From assembly GCA_946811185.2 (NCBI GenBank), contig OX328110.1, positions 13,434,516-13,498,515 on the forward strand: a stretch of 64,000 nt of DNA, read 5' to 3'. The notes beneath the pieces are model-generated. The model was not told the origin of the DNA, ran no database searches, and was given only the letters and a program-made list of their open reading frames with translations. A program made the position numbers and the translations under genes. Below, piece by piece: positions 33,028 to 44,007 of this stretch. Each line of letters opens with the position of its first letter. The stretch's first letter is position 1. Origin of the DNA: Hippopus hippopus (Eukaryota > Mollusca > Bivalvia > Cardiida > Cardiidae).

Positions 33028-33345
33028 GGAGCCCTGGTAGCTCAGTTAGAAACATGCAGGATTTGAGAACAGGGTGTCTCTGGTAAGTTCCTGGCTTTGC
33101 CAATTTCTCTCCCAGGATTGATGATAGTCCTTGCAACAGGATTCATTCCTTTTTCACCACCGACCATTGTTTTGACAATGGTCTTGTGGGAAAGCAACCA
33201 GTGGTTTGGACAGAAAACTGTGCGAAGTACTGGTAAAAGAAACTCTGGGAAAGCATGGATAGGTAAACTGGCTGCCATGACATAACTGAAATAATGTTGA
33301 AAACTGCGTGAAAGACCATACAATCAGTCAATCAAGCCAAAGGGT
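33028..33345 (+). mobile_element. tRNA-derived SINE
   Basis: Head ccctggtagctcagttagaa (box A), then a degenerate box B region, body gccaatttctctcccaggat and tail gttgaaaactgcgtgaaaga with caatcagtcaatca. It lies beside a decayed element A (32885-33020). A truncated relative is at 37690. Confidence 0.7.
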
Positions 33346-33426
33346 AAATCCTGAAAACCTGAATCTCATAAAGGGTGAACACTTCAATTTTAATTTTGAG
33401 ACAAATCAAGGAAGTCTACACTTGAA

Positions 33427-33655
33427 TTAACCCTTTACCACACAATCACGAGTTTTAACGACCCTGATAAAGAAACCTTTTGAAAACATAGTGGGAAAAG
33501 GAGAAAATGCTGGTAACCAGCATTTTCTCCTTTTCCCACAATGTTTTCTACCCTATCTAAAACATAAATCATTATCTGGGCTAAATTTAATTTATAGTCT
33601 GAAAATGCTGTCAATTTGGTCAGGTCCAAAACTTTGTCGTCTGGTAAAGAGTTAA
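33427..33655 (-). mobile_element. Element A, full length
   Basis: 229 bp, perfect arms but for cataGtggg, centre GGTAACC, TTAA at both ends. Confidence 0.9.
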
Positions 33656-34189
33656 AGAGACATATCTACCATTATCTGTGAAACCATGCAACCATCAGGG
33701 TCAATATTTGGCATGAAGATACAAGAGTGATTATAGTTTCATAAAATAAAGAAAAAATACGTGAGAAAACTGGATAAACACGAGTGAAGATGCATCTTTA
33801 AGGACATTAGGTCTAAGTCAATTGTCACTTAAGTTTGCAGTGCAAAGTTACAACACTTGTTTACCTGACAACAAAGTTTTACCTGTATACACTTGTCCAT
33901 AATATCAATAGATAGTAAATACGGCTCAGATGATTTCCTTTATCTGCAAAATTGTAGAAAACATTAGTGAGAAAAGGAGAAATATTTTAGTTACCAGCAT
34001 TTTTGCTGTTTCCCACTATGTTGTATAAAGCATATTGGGAAAAGAATTGTTGGTTACCATCATTTTCACCTGTTACCACAATGTTTTCAAAAGTTCAAAA
34101 GCTTTCTTTGTGTGAGTTATGTTAACTCTTTATCAAATGACAAAAAATGTAGAGATGTCCAAATTGGAAGCATTTTTGGACGACAATTT
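33656..34189. repeat. Spacer with degenerate element A copies
   Basis: 33656-33864 shows nothing recognisable. 33865-34100 holds a decayed plus copy with two loop regions, and 34121-34189 a plus left arm ending at the next copy. Confidence 0.5.
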
Positions 34190-34520
34190 AACCGTTTACC
34201 AAACAATCCCTGGTTTTTACGACCCTGAGAGAGAAGCCTTCTGAAAACATTGTGGGAAAAGGAGAAAATGCTGGTAACCAGCATTTTCTCCTTTTCCCAC
34301 AATGGTTTCTACTCTGCTACAGTCAAGTTTCAATTTTTCAATCACGTTTATTTTGTCGTCTGCAAATGCTTTCAATTTGGACAAGTCTAAACCACACAAT
34401 CGAGAGTTCAAGGCCCTGAATGAAAAAGGATTTGTGGGAACAGAAGAAATCAATGTGAACCAAGATTGTCTCCTTTTCCCACCGTGCTATCATTCAAAGA
34501 CAAATCTCATTATCTGAGCC
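34187..34520 (-). repeat. Two fused element A copies
   Basis: 34187-34392 is intact from TTTAACCGTTTACC to tggacaagtctaaa, where ccacacaatcgagagttcaa, the left end of another minus copy, begins without an intervening TTAA. The junction suggests recombination between copies. Confidence 0.65.
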
Positions 34521-34640
34521 CAAATTAATACAAGGTACAAGATACAAAGATTTTTATTTGTAAATGAAGGCCACCGGCCCATAATACAAAATTTCATATA
34601 CAATCATAACAAACAACAATGAAGAGCTGCAAAATACATT

Positions 34641-35128
34641 TGAGCTATGCTCTATGAAAAGGAGGCTTCATGCATCTGCCAAAAGTATTGACTCAGGCCA
34701 GCCTGCACAGTCCACGCACGCTGATCTCGGCTGAAACTTTCCAGTAATGGTCAACATTCTGTATGTCTAAGGACCAGTCTACCTGATGATTTAGTCGATT
34801 GTTTAACCCTTTACCAGACAACAATTTTTCAGCCTTGTCTAAAATGAAAGCATTTGCAGACAACTTCAGTGTGACTCAAAAGCTGCAACTTTTCTTTTAT
34901 AGAGTAAAAAACGTGGGAAAAGGAGAAAATGCTGGTTACCAGCATTTTCTCCTTTTCTCACAATGTTTTCAATAAGGATTCATTCTCAGGGGTGTTAAAA
35001 GTCGTCATTGTGTGGTAAAGGGTTAAATAAAAAAAGTGACTGTTATGGATCCATAAGTATGTGATGGCTAGCTTGGTATGATGGATTACAGAGATATATT
35101 AAGTCCCCTTTGCCAGAGTATGGCTCGT
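34641..35128 (+). mobile_element. Element B split by element A
   Basis: Left half tgagctatgctctatgaaaa to gatttagtcgattg and right half taaaaaaagtgactgttatg to ccagagtatggctcg join to one element B when 34803-35026 is removed, leaving a single TTAA. Confidence 0.85.
34803..35026 (+). mobile_element. Element A nested in element B
   Basis: TTAACCCTTTACCAGACAAC to TGTGTGGTAAAGGGTTAA, centre GGTTACC. Its TTAA ends are the target duplication in element B. Confidence 0.9.
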
Positions 35129-35214
35129 TTACATGCAAAATAGAATCACTTTAACTTTTATCTTGCTACATAAATTAAATGAAACTTTCCGGCTGATAAT
35201 TAAAACTCAAATAT

Positions 35215-35359
35215 TGCTATTTTAAAGTTATTTATTGGGGGGATAATATCTCCTCATCGGACAGTGGTGATCTAAGATCAGACTGCACGTTCTGTGCAGT
35301 CTGATCTTGATTTTCACTGTCCGCACAAGGTCAGTGAGTCGCGCTTAGCAGCCTAAAGG
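35215..35359 (-). mobile_element. Element F, good copy
   Basis: Palindrome agatcagactgcacgttctg / cagtctgatcttga, then cactgtccgcacaaggtcag and tgagtcgcgcttagcagcct before TTAA. Best preserved copies are here and at 47880. Confidence 0.7.
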
Positions 35360-35915
35360 TTAATTACTCTGATTAGCATCCTTTAATGTTAAAATTATTG
35401 AAATATATTTTGCTACCTTTCTGATGGTTACTAAATTTTTGCTTTTCATTAAATTATAAAAGGACATTATATCTTTTCTACCCTGATACCAAGAGAACAA
35501 TAATGTTTGTCTGTCTGCATTAAATAGAGAACAATGGAAAAAACAGTGATATTCAGTTTCTACATCTAAAATGTTATTATGATTTAATAAACAATGGTGG
35601 CACACCCTATCATCTCTTTCTTTGTTAAAATGTCTACCTAGCTCTATGTTTAATTTGTGACTAGAACACCTAAATCTTGCGAAAGCTTTTCTTAAACTCG
35701 GAGAAATATCCACACATAGATATTTCTCCGGATTTAACAAGGAAAATATGTGTTTATATAAATCACACCTAGATGAGTTTTGAATTGACTCTTTTAAATT
35801 TTGGAGTGAACAGTCGGAAATTCTTCTCTTAAAAAGCTGAACGAAGAAATTAGTATCCCCTATGTCTTGCGAAAGCCACGCATAAGCAAAACCATTTGTA
35901 CAAAGAAGATTTTTA
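35360..35915 (-). pseudogene. C-terminal fragment of a LINE reverse transcriptase ORF
   Basis: The minus-strand frame contains FARFRCSSHKLNIELGRHF, then RDDRVCHHCLLNHNNILDVE and TEYHCFFHCSLFNADR, ending in a helical tail with KYISIILTLKDANQSN. The pattern R-SSHKLNIE-GR, C..C, E.EYH....C followed by R is the zinc-knuckle C-terminus of CR1/L2-like non-LTR retrotransposon polyproteins. No reverse transcriptase or endonuclease domain is present. The 5' side runs into element A-like and Helentron-like DNA near 35915-35968, and element F abuts the stop. It is a dead 5'-truncated copy. Confidence 0.75.
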
Positions 35916-35944
35916 ACTTGTGTATCTGCAAATGCTTCCAATTT

Positions 35945-36455
35945 TTTATACGCCGCCGAAGGCGACATATATTGGCGTCATCTTCTCCGTCCGTATGTCC
36001 ATCCCTTTTCTTGTGAACACAACTCCGCCCACATTTTTTGACGGATTTGGATAAAATTTTCACAGAATGTTTCTCATCATGTGACCTAGCACATATTGTC
36101 AAGGTTTTGCGATTTATAGCTGTGTCATGGAAAAAGGGGGCTTCATGTTATATTTCATTCCATTTCTTGTGAACGCAACTCCTCCCACATTTCTTGACGG
36201 ATTTGGATAAAATTTTCACAGAATGTTTCTCATCATGTGACCTAGCACATATTGTCAAGGTTTTGCAATTCATAGCCGCATCATGGAAAAGGGGGGGCTT
36301 CATGTTACATTTCATTTTTCACCAATATCTCTTTAATTACTGGACATATCTCAACGGATTTGGATGAAATTTTCACAGATCATGTGACCTAGCGCAGGGT
36401 TTTGGAATTTATTGCTGTGTCATGGAAAAAGGGGGCTTCATGTCTAATTTTTAGC
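35945..36455 (+). repeat. Helentron-like repeat, tandem body
   Basis: Begins cgccgccgaaggcgacatat with a short hairpin and gtccgtatgtcc block, then three units with tttggataaaattttcacag and tcatggaaaaagggggcttc. Confidence 0.5.
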
Positions 36456-37465
36456 TCTGCTGGCTGAAAGCCAGCAGAGCTTATGTCATGGTGTGGTTTC
36501 CATCATCCTTCTGTTTGTCCGTCGGTCTGTTAGTCTTTTTCTTGTTTACGCAATAAAGTCTTCATTTGAGATCAGATTTTCGTGAAACTTGTCAATAGCT
36601 TCAACCCTATTGATTCTGAAAAAAAAAATCCAACAAACAGTATGGGAAAAGTAGCCATTTTAAGTTGAAAATTTCCATTTCTTGTTTATGTGAGTCTTCA
36701 TTTGTGGTCAGATTTTCATGAAACTTGCACAGTTTTTCTATCTCATCAATAGCTTCAACCCTATTGATTTTGAAAAAAATCCAACAAACAGTATGGGAAA
36801 AGTAGCTATTTTAAGTTGAAAATTTCCATTTCTTGTTACGTGATAAAGTCTGCATTTGTAATCAGATTTTTGTGAAACTTTCACAGTTTGTTTATCTGAT
36901 CAATAGCTTCAACCCTATTGATTTTGAAAAAAAATTCAACAATCATAATGGGAAAAGTAGCCATTTAAAGTTAAAAATTTCCATTTCTTGTTTACGCAAT
37001 GAAGCATTTGTGGTTGGATTATCATGAAACTTGCACAGTTGCTTTGTATCATAAACAGCTTGAACCATATTGAGTTTGAAAAAAAATTGACAATCAGTAT
37101 TGGAAAAGTAGCCATTCAAAGTTGAAAATTTCCATTTCTTGTTTAGGCAATGAAGTCCACAGTGTTGATCCAAATCTTGTGAAACTTGCAAAGATTATTT
37201 GATTTATCAAGGGATTAAACTCTATTAAAAGTAAAGAAAATCTAGTAAACCGTTCAGGAAAAGCAGCCATTTGATGACTTAGTATCGTTTACTCAACAAA
37301 GTGTACATTATTAGTCACATTTCTTTGAACTTTGCTAGTTTTGTGTTTTTTGTCTTTTTTCTTTTTGCATCATGAATTCATATGTATGCTAGCACTAAAG
37401 CAAAATAACTGCCAGGCCAGTAGAGCTATTTCAGGCCCTCAAGGGCCTCTAATTCAAGTGTTTAG
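36452..37465 (+). mobile_element. Helentron-like element C3
   Basis: Starts tagctctgctggctgaaagc, a perfect hairpin (gctctgctggctgaaagccagcagagc, 36455-36481). The body has five diverged units with ttccatttcttgtttacg and the end is gccagtagagctatttcagg, then ccctcaagggcctctaattc. The 5' start and the gccagtagagct near the 3' end are inverted. A C2-type start follows at 37462. Confidence 0.6.
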
Positions 37466-37689
37466 CTCCACTGGACGAAGTCTAGCAGGGCTTATGTCAT
37501 GGCCTGTTGTCCGTCGTGCGTCCGCCTCTCCATCCATCAGTCCGTGCGTAAACCTTTTAGATCACAAGTAACACAATATATCCATTGAGCTACCCAGGCA
37601 GGTGCTAGAAATTTCAACACTCTAGTCTCTATAGCTAGCTGCTTGAAATAGCAGCCATGTTGCAGCGTATATTGTGACGACGGCACTCT

Positions 37690-37985
37690 TGTTTATTATT
37701 TGAGCCCCATTTATCTGCAAATGCGGGTCATAGGTTCGATCCCTGGCTCTGCCAATTTCTTTCCGAGGATGGATGATAGTCACTGTGACAGGATTCATTC
37801 CTCTCCCACGGCTGACCATTGTCTCGATGATGGTTATGTAGGAAAGCAGCCATTGGCTTCAAAAGAAAATTGTGCGGAGTACTGGTATAATAGACTCCAG
37901 GAAAGCATGGATAGGTGCACTGGCCACTGCAATATAACTGAAATAATGTTGTAAGTGGCCTTAAACACCAAACAATCTCAGGTGA
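37690..37985 (+). mobile_element. SINE, 5'-truncated
   Basis: Box B-like gggtcataggttcgatccct, then ggctctgccaatttctttcc and the same body and tail as the SINE at 33028, ending ggccttaaacaccaaacaat. The C-type terminus aggtgagcactttagggcca (37981) follows at once. Confidence 0.65.
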
Positions 37986-38151
37986 GCACTTTAGGGCCAA
38001 ATGATCCTCTTGTTGCTTCTGTACTGTATTATCTATATCTATCCCATTAATTTCAATGAGTGAATTGTTGGAATAGCTTAGGATAGGCCATGTGACCTTT
38101 CATGTGCCAAATAGAACGGATATTTCAAGTCTTGAAATAGAACCCAATAAC

Positions 38152-38416
38152 TGAGCCATGCTCTGCAAAAAGGGGGCTTAATGCATCTGCGAAAAGTATC
38201 GACCCAGGTCAGCCTGTGCAGTTGGCGCAGTCTGACCTGGGCCGAAACTTTTCGCTATTGGTCAGTTTTCTGTTTGTCAAAGGACCAGTCTACATCATGA
38301 TTGAGGCGTTTTGTCAAAAAAAGTGGCTATTATGAGTCCATAATTATCTGATGGCTTCTTTGGTATAACAAATCTTGGAGATGCATTAAGCCCCCTTTTG
38401 CCAGAGCAAGGCTCAA
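38152..38416 (+). mobile_element. Element B, full length
   Basis: tgagccatgctctgcaaaaa to gccagagcaaggctcaa, hairpin aggtcagcctgtgcag / gcgcagtctgacct. Element F words follow at 38460-38530. Confidence 0.8.
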
Positions 38417-38539
38417 TTAAAAGTTCAAGGTTTCTCTTGTTCAGAATGTCTCCACAAAGCCGATAGTGTAGATCAAATATCAGACTGTATATTCTGTACA
38501 ATCTGATCTTGATCCACGCTGGCTGCAAAGGTAATCAAA

Positions 38540-39060
38540 GCTGTGAAAGGGGCTTTAGTGGTTTAGGTATAGGTTAGCTTTAGTTACCTGTAGTTTTGTT
38601 ATCACATTACATGTATTATTATTGTAAAAAAGGATTTTTATAGTGTTCTTTGTCTGCAATAAAGGACCAAGTTATTATAATAATGCTGTATGATTTTTAT
38701 CAAAGTAAAGAAAATTGAATAATGTTATAATGATACCACTTAGTTTCTTTTTAGTCCAAACTTTACTTTTGAACACAAATACACTGTATTTAATTTTGGG
38801 ACACCCAAAGTATTGGGACACAATCAAAAAGTGTGAAAATTATTATTTTTTATGACCTGAAGTTTTGGTAATATTTTAAGCTCAGCAATATTCGACTGTT
38901 TAGCGATCAGTGACTACCATTATGACAGCTTGTCTTGTCTGATCATAAGTTTTGGGACAGCTGACAAAATAATTATTTTTTGTTGGGAAATGAAAAAAAA
39001 ATATTATTTTTTACCGTCCCAAAATTTAAGCACTTTACAGTAAGTGCTCATGCACATTGA
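38540..39060. repeat. AT-rich spacer with an inverted-repeat pair
   Basis: ttaattttgggacacccaaa (38789) and taccgtcccaaaatttaagc (39010) are inverted. gttttgggacagctgac lies between them. Possibly a decayed TIR element; no gene. Confidence 0.35.
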
Positions 39061-39069
39061 GTAGATCAT

Positions 39070-39190
39070 GGACTGTATTCACCAACCATTCTTATGCACA
39101 TTCTTAGTCTTATTCTCCAAGAATTTCTAAATTTGAAAGTAACATAACTCCTGATTGGCTAAACCAAAGGGTTTAGCCAATCAGAAGTTG
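39070..39190. repeat. Element E, left part
   Basis: attcaccaaccattcttatg to gtttagccaatcagaagttg, then unrelated sequence. Confidence 0.65.
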
Positions 39191-39532
39191 TGCAACGTTA
39201 TAAATCTTGAACTGCATAATGTAATCCATGCTGTCTGATATTTCAATAAACACTTTGTCGCATTAATATAATAGTGTTCTAACTCCATTTTTGTGAAATT
39301 TGAGATTTTCATATCAATCGAATTATCTTGAAGAGTTCTATCTCCCCATGAAATCAGTTTTGCATTATAAGCCCTGGTTAAGAAGTTTTCGGTATTAAAT
39401 TGTTCTAACTCCACCAATGATTCTACTACCCTCAGAAACTTTGGAGCTAATTTTCTAAAAAACATTCAAATGGTAGTTAGAATGCTATTATAATAATGCG
39501 ACGACTTCTCCTTTCACCACAGTGTATTTACT

Positions 39533-39733
39533 TAATCTTTTACCAAACAATCCTGGGTTTTCATGACCCTGGGTAAGAAGGCTTTTGAAAAAAAAGTATT
39601 AGCTACCAGAATTTTCTCCTTTTCTCAAAATCTTTTCTTTTCAATGCTTTTTTGTACCAAGTTGAATTTGTTGTCTGCAATTGTTTTGAAATGGGACTAT
39701 TCTTAAATTTAGTCGTGTGGTAAGAAGTTATTA
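39533..39733 (-). repeat. Element A, degenerate
   Basis: ttaatcttttaccaaacaat and catgaccctgggtaagaagg at the left. The hairpin has lost its left arm. Confidence 0.6.
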
Positions 39734-39868
39734 AGAGTAGCCATGTATTTAAAATCGGAACAGCCAAATGTAAGGTGTCATCTAGACTCCATTGGGTTAA
39801 AGATAGAGGTGCAACCAAGCTTTGAAGCCTCTCAGAGCCTCCATTCCGGTAATTTTTGATAGTCTACA

Positions 39869-40091
39869 TTAACTCTTTACCAAACAACAAGTTTTTGGAC
39901 TGGAGGGAATTCAAAGCATTTGCAGACAACTTAAATGTTTAAATGACAATTTCTATCTTTAATAGGGTAGAAAACATTTTGGGAAAAGGAGAAAATGCTG
40001 GTTACCAGCATTTTCTCCTTTTACCATAATGTTTTCAAAAGCCTTCTCTGTCAAGGTTGTTAAAAGTTGGGATTGTGTGGTAAAGGTTTAA
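39869..40091 (+). mobile_element. Element A, nearly full length
   Basis: TTAACTCTTTACCAAACAAC, centre GGTTACC, right end GTGTGGTAAAGGTTTAA. Confidence 0.85.
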
Positions 40092-40094
40092 CAG

Positions 40095-40660
40095 ATAGTC
40101 AGGGTCGGGAGACATATTGTTTTTCCCCGTGTGTCCATCTGTCCGTCCGTCTGTCTGTCTGTCTGTCTGTCCGTCACAAATCGTGTCAGCTGTATAACTC
40201 GAAAACCTTTTAAGATATTTTGATAAAACTTTACACATTTGTAAACCACCATGAAACGAAGTGTCATGCACAAGAACCATAACTCTGGCTTGTATATTTT
40301 TCGAGTTATTTCCCTTTTATTATTTTCCTTCACAAATCGTGTCCGCTCTTTAACTCGAAAACCTTTTAAGATATTTTAATAAAACTTAACATATTTGTAA
40401 ACCACCATGAGACGAAGTGTCATGCACAAGAACCATAACTCTGGCTTGTGTATTTTTTGAGTTATTTCCCTTTGATTATTTTCCTTATTCATTTTACGTA
40501 CAATTTCGTGTCCGCTCTTTAACTTGAAAACTGTTAGAGAAAAATGACCATTATTTCAGGTAGAAATTGCCTTGGTGACATATCAATCCTTCTGACTCCA
40601 AAAAGGGGGGAGACATCTGTTTTTTTTGTAGGAAAACAAGTTCTAGTTTTACTCGCTTTT
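40095..40660 (+). repeat. Helentron-like repeat with TCTG/TCCG tract
   Basis: gtcgggagacatattgtttt, then (TCCG/TCTG)n at 40140-40175 and three units with tcgaaaaccttttaagatat and accataactctggcttgt. The end aaaaagggggagacatctgt is related to the start. Confidence 0.5.
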
Positions 40661-40762
40661 GGCTTGTGATAGTTTGTTAATTAGCAAATTATTTGAACAA
40701 AGATAGCAGCATTGTCATCAACGCCCCTGGGTACTCATGTATAAACCTGAACTGGATCCATA

Positions 40763-40947
40763 TTCACTAACCATTCTTAAGAACATTCTTAGTCTTATTC
40801 TCTAGGATTTTCTAAATTTGAAAGTAATACAACTTTGATTGGCTAAACCAAATGGTTTAGCCAATCAAAAGTTGTGTTACTTTCAATTTTGAAAATCTTG
40901 GAGAATAAGACAAAGAATGTTCTTGAGAATGGTTGGTGAATATGGAC
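40763..40947. mobile_element. Element E, full length palindrome
   Basis: attcactaaccattcttaag pairs with cttgagaatggttggtgaat; core attggctaaaccaaatggtt / tagccaat. Confidence 0.85.
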
Positions 40948-41050
40948 GCTGATATGTTAACTTTACCAAGGACAAAATTTGAACTCATCTGTATGAATAA
41001 GCTGTTGCACATAGCAAATTAATCCTGGCTCAGATGATGGGATTTGTGTC

Positions 41051-41279
41051 TTAACTCTTTACCAAATAATCCCGGGTTTTCACGACACTCATAAAGAAGC
41101 CTTTTGAAAACATTGTGGGAAAAGGAGAAAATGCTGGTAACCAGCATTTTCTCCTTTTCCCACAATGTTTTCCACCCTTCCCAGAACAAATGTCAATTTT
41201 TGAGTCGCATTAATTTTGTCGTCTGCAGATGCTTTCAATTTGGACCTGTCTAAAATTTTGTCGTTTGGTCAAGAGTTAA
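41051..41279 (-). mobile_element. Element A, full length
   Basis: 229 bp, TTAACTCTTTACCAAATAAT, perfect palindrome, right end TTTGGTCAAGAGTTAA. A plus fragment (40957-41054) shares its left TTAA. Confidence 0.9.
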
Positions 41280-41284
41280 AGGGT

Positions 41285-41643
41285 GATAAACAGTAAGGAA
41301 AAGGAAAGAAAATGCTGGTAACCAGCATTTTCTCCTTTTAACACAAGTTTTTCAAAGGACTTTTTCTTGTGTGTGTGTGTGGGGGGGGGGGGATGTTATT
41401 ACTAGGGATTATTTGGTTAACTCTTTACCAAACAACAAAGTTTTAGACTGGTCCAAATTGAAAGCACTTGCAAATGACAAAATAAACAACTCAAAAATTG
41501 AAATTTGTTTCCAGCAGGGTAGAAAACATTGTGGGAAAAGGAGAAAATGCTGGTTACCAGCATTTTCTCCTTTTCCAACAATGTTTTCAAAAGGCGTCGA
41601 TTTCAAGGTCGTAAAAACCAGGGATTGTTTGGTAAAGGGTTAA
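41285..41643 (+). mobile_element. Two chained element A copies
   Basis: 41285-41420 is a right half with a (GT)n-G12 insert at about 41368-41392. 41417-41643 is full length (TTAACTCTTTACCAAACAAC to GGTAAAGGGTTAA, 227 bp). They share TTAA 41417-41420. Confidence 0.85.
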
Positions 41644-41699
41644 CGGTTTATTATCACAGAAAATACAGATAACAAAGACCAAACTCGACAAGGGAAAAC

Positions 41700-41922
41700 T
41701 AATCTTTTACCATATTTTCACAAACCTGAGAAAGGACAAGCTTTTTCTCTTATTCCTGAAATGTTTTCTACCTTTTTAAAGATGAATCCTGACATTTGAG
41801 CAATTTCTCTTTTTCCTAAAATGTTTTCTACCCTTTTAAAGACCAATTCCGACATTGGAGCCACATTTGATTTGTTATATCCAAATGCTTTCAATTTAGA
41901 CAGTCTAAAATGCTGTGTTAAC
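41700..41922 (-). repeat. Element A remnant with internal tandem repeat
   Basis: cctgaaatgttttctacctt and cctaaaatgttttctaccct occur in succession, a partial duplication of the hairpin's right side. Confidence 0.6.
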
Positions 41923-42146
41923 TTTTCACCCAACAATCCCGGGTTTTCACGACTCCGAGAAAGAAGGCTTCTGTAAACATTGTGGGAAAAGGAGAAAATG
42001 CTGGTAACCAGTATTTTCTCCTATTCCCACAATGTTTTCTACTGTTCCCAAATCAAATTCCAATTTTTGAGTCACTTTAATTTTGTTGTCTGCTAATGCT
42101 TTCAATTTGGACCAGTCTAAAATTTTGTCGTGTGGTAAAGAGTTAA
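41918..42146 (-). mobile_element. Element A, full length
   Basis: 229 bp, TTAACTTTTCACCCAACAAT, centre GGTAACC, right end GTGTGGTAAAGAGTTAA. Confidence 0.88.
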
Positions 42147-42214
42147 ATCATGAATTCATGTTGACTATCACAGAGAACATGGACAACAAAAATCAATCTC
42201 TGAAAAAAGAAAAC

Positions 42215-42356
42215 TGTAATCTTTTACTATATTTCAGAACCCTGAGAAAGAAGGGTTTGGAAAACATTGTGGGGAACTAGAGAAAATGGTAACTCATAGC
42301 ATTTCCTCCTTTTCTGTCTGTTTTTTTTTTTTTTTTAATACACACACACACACACA

Positions 42357-42407
<51 letters not shown>

Positions 42408-42556
42408 TCAGGGACAAAACCCACTTGTCCTTGAATAGGAAGAAAATGTTGGAAAAGGAGCAAGTGCTAGTTACCAACATTTTTCTCCGTTTCACAAAAT
42501 TTTTTCAAAAGTTCTTTTCTCCGGGTCGTTAAACTAGAGATTGTATGGTAGGATTA
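42215..42556. repeat. Element A fragments around a CA microsatellite
   Basis: A minus left half (42215-42318) is followed by T15, then (CA)n from about 42338 to 42405, then a plus right half (42411-42556). Confidence 0.7.
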
Positions 42557-42589
42557 ATGTGGAGAAAATATGGAAATATGGTTGCAAAA

Positions 42590-43048
42590 AGTGTTTATTT
42601 TGATTGGCTATATCAATTGGTTTAGCCAATCAGAAATTGTCTTACTTTGAAATTGAGAACATTCTTGGGAATTCAACTTGCAATAATATTGAGAACAATT
42701 GGTGAATATGAGCCTGGCCACAAGAGAATATGAAAATACCATTGTGAAAATTAGCATTATTTGAAAAAAGTAGTAATAATTGTCAACAGTTCTATTTCAA
42801 TATGAATCAAAAGTCAATTTCAGTTTTGCTACTTTTCCTTCACTGCCAAATATCCTTGTGTCAACTTGTCTTCAGGTTAGTCCTGAGTACAATCAGAGGC
42901 CACATTCACCAATCACAGTTATTATTTTATTTTTATAGTTCTAAATTTCATGACAAGAAATCTGATTGGCTGTGGCATTCTGCCTCAGCCAATCAGGTGG
43001 TTTGTCATGGAAGTTAGACTTGAGTTTAGAATGATAGGTGAATACAAC
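42590..43048. mobile_element. Two element E-like palindromes at the 3' side of the HEAT-like gene
   Basis: 42590-42712 has tgattggctatatcaattgg / tttagccaatcagaaattg. 42896-43048 has cacattcaccaatcacagtt ... gattggctgtggcattctgc / ctcagccaatcagg ... gaatgataggtgaatac. Inverted AATAAA words here could serve the minus-strand gene. Confidence 0.6.
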
Positions 43049-43398
43049 CCCAGACAAGCTCATTATTCTTTGCAAAGAAAGGATGACCTTGACCCCACTC
43101 GCTGGTAGCCATCTTTATGGTAGCCATCTTGTTAAAGGAATCCTGGGATTGAATTCTTTTCATACCTATGCAGCACCATGTTCTTGAATGTAACAACAAA
43201 GATGATGGAGAAGGACTTGATGCAGGAATTGCAGCCCTCTTGACAGATGGATCCTGGAATGAATTATTTCCCCCATCTATCCAGCTCCGCAAGTTTGCAT
43301 CTGGCATCACAGATGATTGCAAAAGATACAGTGTAGAGAAAATGACCCAGTGTGCATTTCTCCAAGAGGTGACATATCCAGACAAAATGGTTTCCAGC

Positions 43399-43557
43399 TC
43401 ACATAACATTCCACTTTCCAGTGCGCCGGTATCCTGTGAGTACTTTATGAGCCTGTCTTCGGATTTTAGGATCTGTGTCATAATTGAAGATGTCAAGTGC
43501 ATCTGCCACTTTGTCTTCCAAGTGTGTGGGTGAGCCATCACAGAGTGTGTGCAAAAC
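43399..43557 (-). CDS. HEAT-repeat-like small protein, exon 2 with stop
   Basis: Minus strand, 52 codons plus TGA, acceptor ttcaaatcaacag. It encodes VLHTLCDGSPTHLEDKVADA, LDIFNYDTDPKIRRQAHKVL and TGYRRTGKWNVM. With exon 1 the junction reads PNVRYQ|VLHTLCDGSP, one continuous HEAT-like helix. DPKIRRQAHKVL is a second repeat. The intron is 2.8 kb and full of element A and E copies. A longer open frame over the same DNA is a shadow of this exon and its 3' UTR. Function is unknown; HEAT repeats usually mediate protein binding. Confidence 0.85.
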   Translation of the reverse strand, partial: VLHTLCDGSPTHLEDKVADALDIFNYDTDPKIRRQAHKVLTGYRRTGKWNVM

Positions 43558-43680
43558 CTGTTGATTTGAAAAAATTACTTTTTGTTATTTTCATGCCTCT
43601 AGTTTTCCTTAGCTAAGAAAAAAACCCTGCATACAACTTTGGTATTACTTCAGCAGCCAAACTCTTTACAAGACTACCAA

Positions 43681-43902
43681 TTAACTCTACCAAACGACAA
43701 AATTTCGACTAGTTCAAACTCAAAGCACTTGCAGACAACAAATTGAATCGGGTTCAAATGATTGAATGTGTCTTTAGAAGGGTAAAAAACATTGTGGAAA
43801 AAGGAGAAAATGCTGGTTACAGCATTTTCTCCTTTTCCCACAATGTTTTCAAAAGGCTGTCTCCCCAGGGTCGTTAAAACAAGGGATTGTGAGGTAAACA
43901 GT
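43681..43902 (+). mobile_element. Element A inside the intron of the HEAT-like gene
   Basis: TTAACTCTACCAAACGACAA; loop shortened (gctggttacagc, one C lost); right end gtgaggtaaacagtt. Confidence 0.8.
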
Positions 43903-44007
43903 TTTTTGAGTTTTTTTGCAGTGATTAAAAAGTTTTCTAAAGGCAGCCATAATTCAAAGGTTCCTTTTTATTATTCTTATCTTCTGCATTAAGCAAACTT
44001 GAAAAAT

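Noticed and set aside
35360..35968. A 202-codon minus-strand ORF as a host gene
   Set aside because: The C..C...EYH...C pattern and truncation mark it as a LINE C-terminus, and its first residues come from neighbouring repeat DNA.
38655..38663. AATAAA as the CASK polyadenylation signal
   Set aside because: It is 11 kb from the stop codon with many repeats between and no support beyond the hexamer.
39181..39465. 94-codon minus-strand ORF as a gene
   Set aside because: No recognisable motif, and the end runs into element E. A tttttttag acceptor-like site near its start is the only support.
42338..42405. Cys/Val-rich ORF over the CA repeat
   Set aside because: Pure microsatellite translation.
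43026..43541. A 171-codon minus-strand ORF
   Set aside because: It overlaps the HEAT-like exon in another frame. The shorter frame has matching splice sites and a protein that continues exon 1.
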